A DNA stretch of 62,928 nucleotides from Bacteroidota bacterium. Lineage in GTDB: Bacteria > Bacteroidota > Ignavibacteria > UBA10030 > UBA8401. The stretch spans positions 1 to 62,928 of the forward strand of contig WBUG01000002.1 of the NCBI GenBank assembly GCA_008933835.1, written 5' to 3'. A program made the position numbers and the translations under genes. This document shows, piece by piece, positions 61,257 to 62,928 of the stretch (position 1 is its first letter; every line of letters begins with the position of its first letter). Below the pieces are notes generated by a model. That model did not search any database. It had not been told where the DNA came from and saw nothing but the letters and a program-made list of their open reading frames with translations.

Positions 61257-61934
61257 ATGTCCCTCAGGATCAAATTCTTCCTCTCTGCATTCCTGCTCTG
61301 GTCTCTCTACATCGCGGTGCTCTTTTTCTCCGCAGGCACATTGTACTACCCCTCCGGCTGGCTGTATGCTGCGACGACCTTTTTCACGACGGTCGCGACC
61401 ATCGTGTCGGTCCGCGGCGATGACGGACTGATGGAAGAGCGGTCCAAACCGGGCCCCGGCATGAAGAGTTGGGACAAGAAGGTGCTCGGACTTTCGTTCT
61501 TCGCTTACCTCGCTGTTCTCGCGACGGCGGGGTCGGACATCGATGCTGGCGCACCGCAGTCAGCGGAAGGATGGGGAGCGAAAGGGATCGGCGCGCTGAT
61601 GATGATGGGGGGACAATGGCTCTTCATCCGTGCGCGGAACGAGAACCGGTTCTTCTCCTCGGTCGTCCGGATTCAAGCGGAACGCGGACACACCGTGTGC
61701 GATACCGGACCGTATTCGTTCGTCCGTCACCCCGGATATCTCGGCATGGTCATCTCCACCGCCGGAGTACCATTGCTCCTCGGTTCCTGGTGGAGCGTTC
61801 TGCCGACGCTGCTGTCGGTCGGACTGCTTCTCATCCGGACAACGCTGGAGGATGGGACGTTGCGGAAGGAACTCGATGGTTACGAAGCGTTCACGGAACG
61901 CACCCGCTGGAGGTTGGTCCCTCACGTGTGGTGA
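61257..61934 (+). CDS. Isoprenylcysteine carboxyl methyltransferase-like membrane protein
   Basis: 225 residues from the ATG at 61257, with GGACGGAG 5 bp upstream; the in-frame TTG at 61242 is less likely. Several membrane helices (about 8-28, 35-55, 80-100, 115-135, 175-200) and the family motif GPYSFVRHPGYLGMV near 155-170 with a later EDGTLRKELDGYEAF segment. Bacterial members of this ICMT/PEMT family are integral-membrane methyltransferases of mostly unknown substrate. It is isolated between two tRNA genes. Confidence 0.85.
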   Translation: MSLRIKFFLSAFLLWSLYIAVLFFSAGTLYYPSGWLYAATTFFTTVATIVSVRGDDGLMEERSKPGPGMKSWDKKVLGLSFFAYLAVLATAGSDIDAGAPQSAEGWGAKGIGALMMMGGQWLFIRARNENRFFSSVVRIQAERGHTVCDTGPYSFVRHPGYLGMVISTAGVPLLLGSWWSVLPTLLSVGLLLIRTTLEDGTLRKELDGYEAFTERTRWRLVPHVW

Positions 61935-61952
61935 GGAACGCTCACTTTCCGT

Positions 61953-61981
61953 TTGGATGGGAATCAATCTGGTCGTATATT
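61953..61981 (+). promoter_or_regulatory. Possible vegetative promoter for tRNA-Arg(CCG)
   Basis: TTGGAT (61953-61958), 17 bp spacer, TATATT (61976-61981), about 28 bp before the tRNA. It fits a -35/-10 layout but the -35 is imperfect. Confidence 0.45.
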
Positions 61982-62009
61982 ACTGCCGAACGACATGTTC
62001 ATGAGAACC

Positions 62010-62083
62010 GCACTCGTAGCTCAATTGGATAGAGCGTTGGCCTCCGAAGCCAAAGGTTTCGGGTTCAAGTCCCGACGAGTGTA
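62010..62083 (+). tRNA. tRNA-Arg (anticodon CCG)
   Basis: 74 nt. Acceptor GCACTCG/CGAGTGT (G1-U72 wobble, as in the TCG tRNA), D stem GCTC/GAGC, anticodon stem TTGGC/GCCAA with loop CTCCGAA (anticodon CCG, reading CGG), T arm TCGGG-TTCAAGT-CCCGA, discriminator A. CCA not encoded. Unlike the first tRNA-Arg it has no flanking repeats. Confidence 0.92.
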
Positions 62084-62090
62084 CTTCACG

Positions 62091-62125
62091 GAAGGTCCTG
62101 CCTATGGCGGGACCTTCGTGTTTTT
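62091..62125 (+). terminator. Rho-independent terminator after tRNA-Arg(CCG)
   Basis: GAAGGTCCTGCC (62091-62102) pairs with GGCGGGACCTTC (62106-62117; one T-G wobble) and is followed by GTGTTTTT. Confidence 0.9.
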
Positions 62126-62158
62126 AAATGGAGCCGATAACTCGCAATATTGATAAGT

Positions 62159-62175
62159 TGGCCTATTCTTCGCCA
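62159..62175. promoter_or_regulatory. Imperfect palindromic operator E upstream of cytochrome
   Basis: TGGCCTATTCTTCGCCA keeps TGGC and GCCA but with a 9-bp centre, not 8, and no exact ATATT core. An AATATT at 62146-62151 is an alternative centre. It lies 50 bp before the -24 box at 62226, matching operator A's spacing. Confidence 0.4.
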
Positions 62176-62225
62176 AAGTTGAAAAAATAAACAGAGAAAA
62201 ACGATGAAATATTGAACATTTCTCC

Positions 62226-62241
62226 CGGTACGCTCTTTGCA
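62226..62241 (+). promoter_or_regulatory. Sigma-54-like promoter of cytochrome gene
   Basis: CGGTAC-GCTCT-TTGCA has GG (62227-62228) and GC (62239-62240) at proper spacing; the -24 box is less exact than in the flagellar promoters. The leader to the ATG at 62330 would be about 78 nt. Confidence 0.6.
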
Positions 62242-62329
62242 ATGAAATTGGCGGTATTGGAGGGAAGAGGAGCATCCATTCCCGCCCGTTTGCAGAAATC
62301 CCATAACGACACCAAAAGAGTAATCGTAC

Positions 62330-62928
62330 ATGAAACTGCGCTCGACACTGCTCGCTGTCGCCCTGCTCGCCGGTCTCCTCTCGGCGCAGACGAAGGAAGA
62401 ATGCCTCGCCTGCCATTCGGACAATTCGCTGACAATGGAGAAGAAGGGGAAGACCGTCTCCCTCTTCACGGACGAGAAGCACCTCAACGCATCGCCGCAT
62501 AAGAAGCTCTCCTGCACCGCCTGCCACACCAATTTCGATCCGAACAACCTGCCGCACAAGGAGAACATCGCTCCCGTCCAGTGCGCCACGTGCCACGCCA
62601 AGGACCTGCCGAAGCATACGTTCCACAAGACGGTGCTCGACGACGGGAAGGACAAGAGCGCGATGTGCAAGGACTGCCACGGCTCGCACGATGTGGTCTC
62701 TCCGAAGGTCGCCGGAGCGAAGTTCAATAAGGCTACGATCGTCGAGGATTGCGGTCAATGTCATAGCGACGAGAAGGACCACTTCCTCGCGTCGGCGCAC
62801 GGCTTGGCCTTCTCATCGAAGGTCCCGAACGCCCCGTCATGCCTCGACTGTCACTCCCGCCTCCTGCCGTCGTCCGTCAAGTCGGACGATGCCGCGCAGC
62901 TCAAACTGCAGCAGGAGAAGATGTGCAT
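62330..62928 (+). CDS. Periplasmic multihaem cytochrome c, 3' end cut by window edge
   Basis: 199 residues visible, frame open to the window end. Signal peptide about 1-20. Six CxxCH haem sites: C25-C28-H29, C62-C65-H66, C85-C88-H89, C113-C116-H117, C141-C144-H145 and C171-C174-H175; a further cysteine (C199) at the edge may begin a seventh. Many extra His can ligate haem. This pattern belongs to cytochrome c3/doubled-CxxCH proteins used in periplasmic electron transfer. The specific partner or reductase cannot be named. The sigma-54-like promoter and operator E place it with the motility genes. Confidence 0.9.
   Translation, partial: MKLRSTLLAVALLAGLLSAQTKEECLACHSDNSLTMEKKGKTVSLFTDEKHLNASPHKKLSCTACHTNFDPNNLPHKENIAPVQCATCHAKDLPKHTFHKTVLDDGKDKSAMCKDCHGSHDVVSPKVAGAKFNKATIVEDCGQCHSDEKDHFLASAHGLAFSSKVPNAPSCLDCHSRLLPSSVKSDDAAQLKLQQEKMC

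Noticed and set aside
60723-61431. Open frames with repeated peptides across the 84-bp array
   Set aside because: 84 is a multiple of three, so repeats keep every frame open on both strands. There is no ribosome site, and the frames run through a tRNA gene.

Overview
The window is a dense motility and chemotaxis locus of a GC-rich, flagellated Gram-negative bacterium. It has P- and L-ring genes (flgI, flgH), two outer-membrane porins and periplasmic multihaem cytochrome chemistry. Most genes have Shine-Dalgarno sequences and overlap or nearly abut. The phylum cannot be fixed from the sequence alone. The FliW-CsrA pair, sigma-54 promoters, a CheZ-like phosphatase, a MotE-like protein and haem-binding chemoreceptors would fit an anaerobic or metal/nitrogen-respiring lineage such as a deltaproteobacterial or FCB-group organism; this is inference.

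Layout. Positions 1-14371 are a sensory block of six methyl-accepting chemotaxis proteins (one cut by the window edge). They are interleaved with two small periplasmic binding-protein-like genes, a bacteriohemerythrin and two porins. Two receptors carry a periplasmic CxxCH haem site. Positions 14544-21822 are the chemotaxis operon: a small Cys/His protein, a HEAT-repeat protein, CheR, two CheY, a CheZ-like protein, CheA, CheB and a small CxC protein. CheW and CheD are absent. Positions 21957-33778 encode the rod, MS-ring, export ATPase and hook (flgBC, fliEFGHIJ, a MotE-like gene, fliK, flgD, flgE) and end at a strong terminator. Positions 33971-60014 are one unbroken same-strand run of about 26 kb: fliLMNOPQR, flhBAFG, fliA, an HDOD protein, a GAF histidine kinase, flgFGAHIJNKL, motAB, fliW-csrA, a second motAB and an HD-GYP-like response regulator. 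It ends in a 16-bp perfect hairpin. Flagellin, fliD, fliS, flgM, cheW, rpoN and the sigma-54 activator are not in the window.

Positions 60194-61180 hold a tRNA-Arg(TCG) gene sandwiched between two unrelated tandem arrays. Upstream are six 95-bp units, each beginning with the first ~10 nt of the tRNA. Downstream are four 84-bp units, each beginning with the last 17 nt of the tRNA. An isoprenylcysteine methyltransferase-like gene, a tRNA-Arg(CCG) gene and the 5' part of a multihaem cytochrome c gene follow.

A shared regulatory signature ties the regions together. Before the porin operon (7590), the chemotaxis operon (14391), flgB (21831), fliL (33830) and, more weakly, the cytochrome (62159) lies a TGGC-N8-GCCA-type palindrome with an ATATT core. 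Each is followed 49-81 bp later by a sigma-54 type -24/-12 promoter, and in several cases an A/T-rich, IHF-like element lies between. This looks like the operator set of one enhancer-binding protein that co-ordinates flagella, chemotaxis, porins and periplasmic cytochrome.
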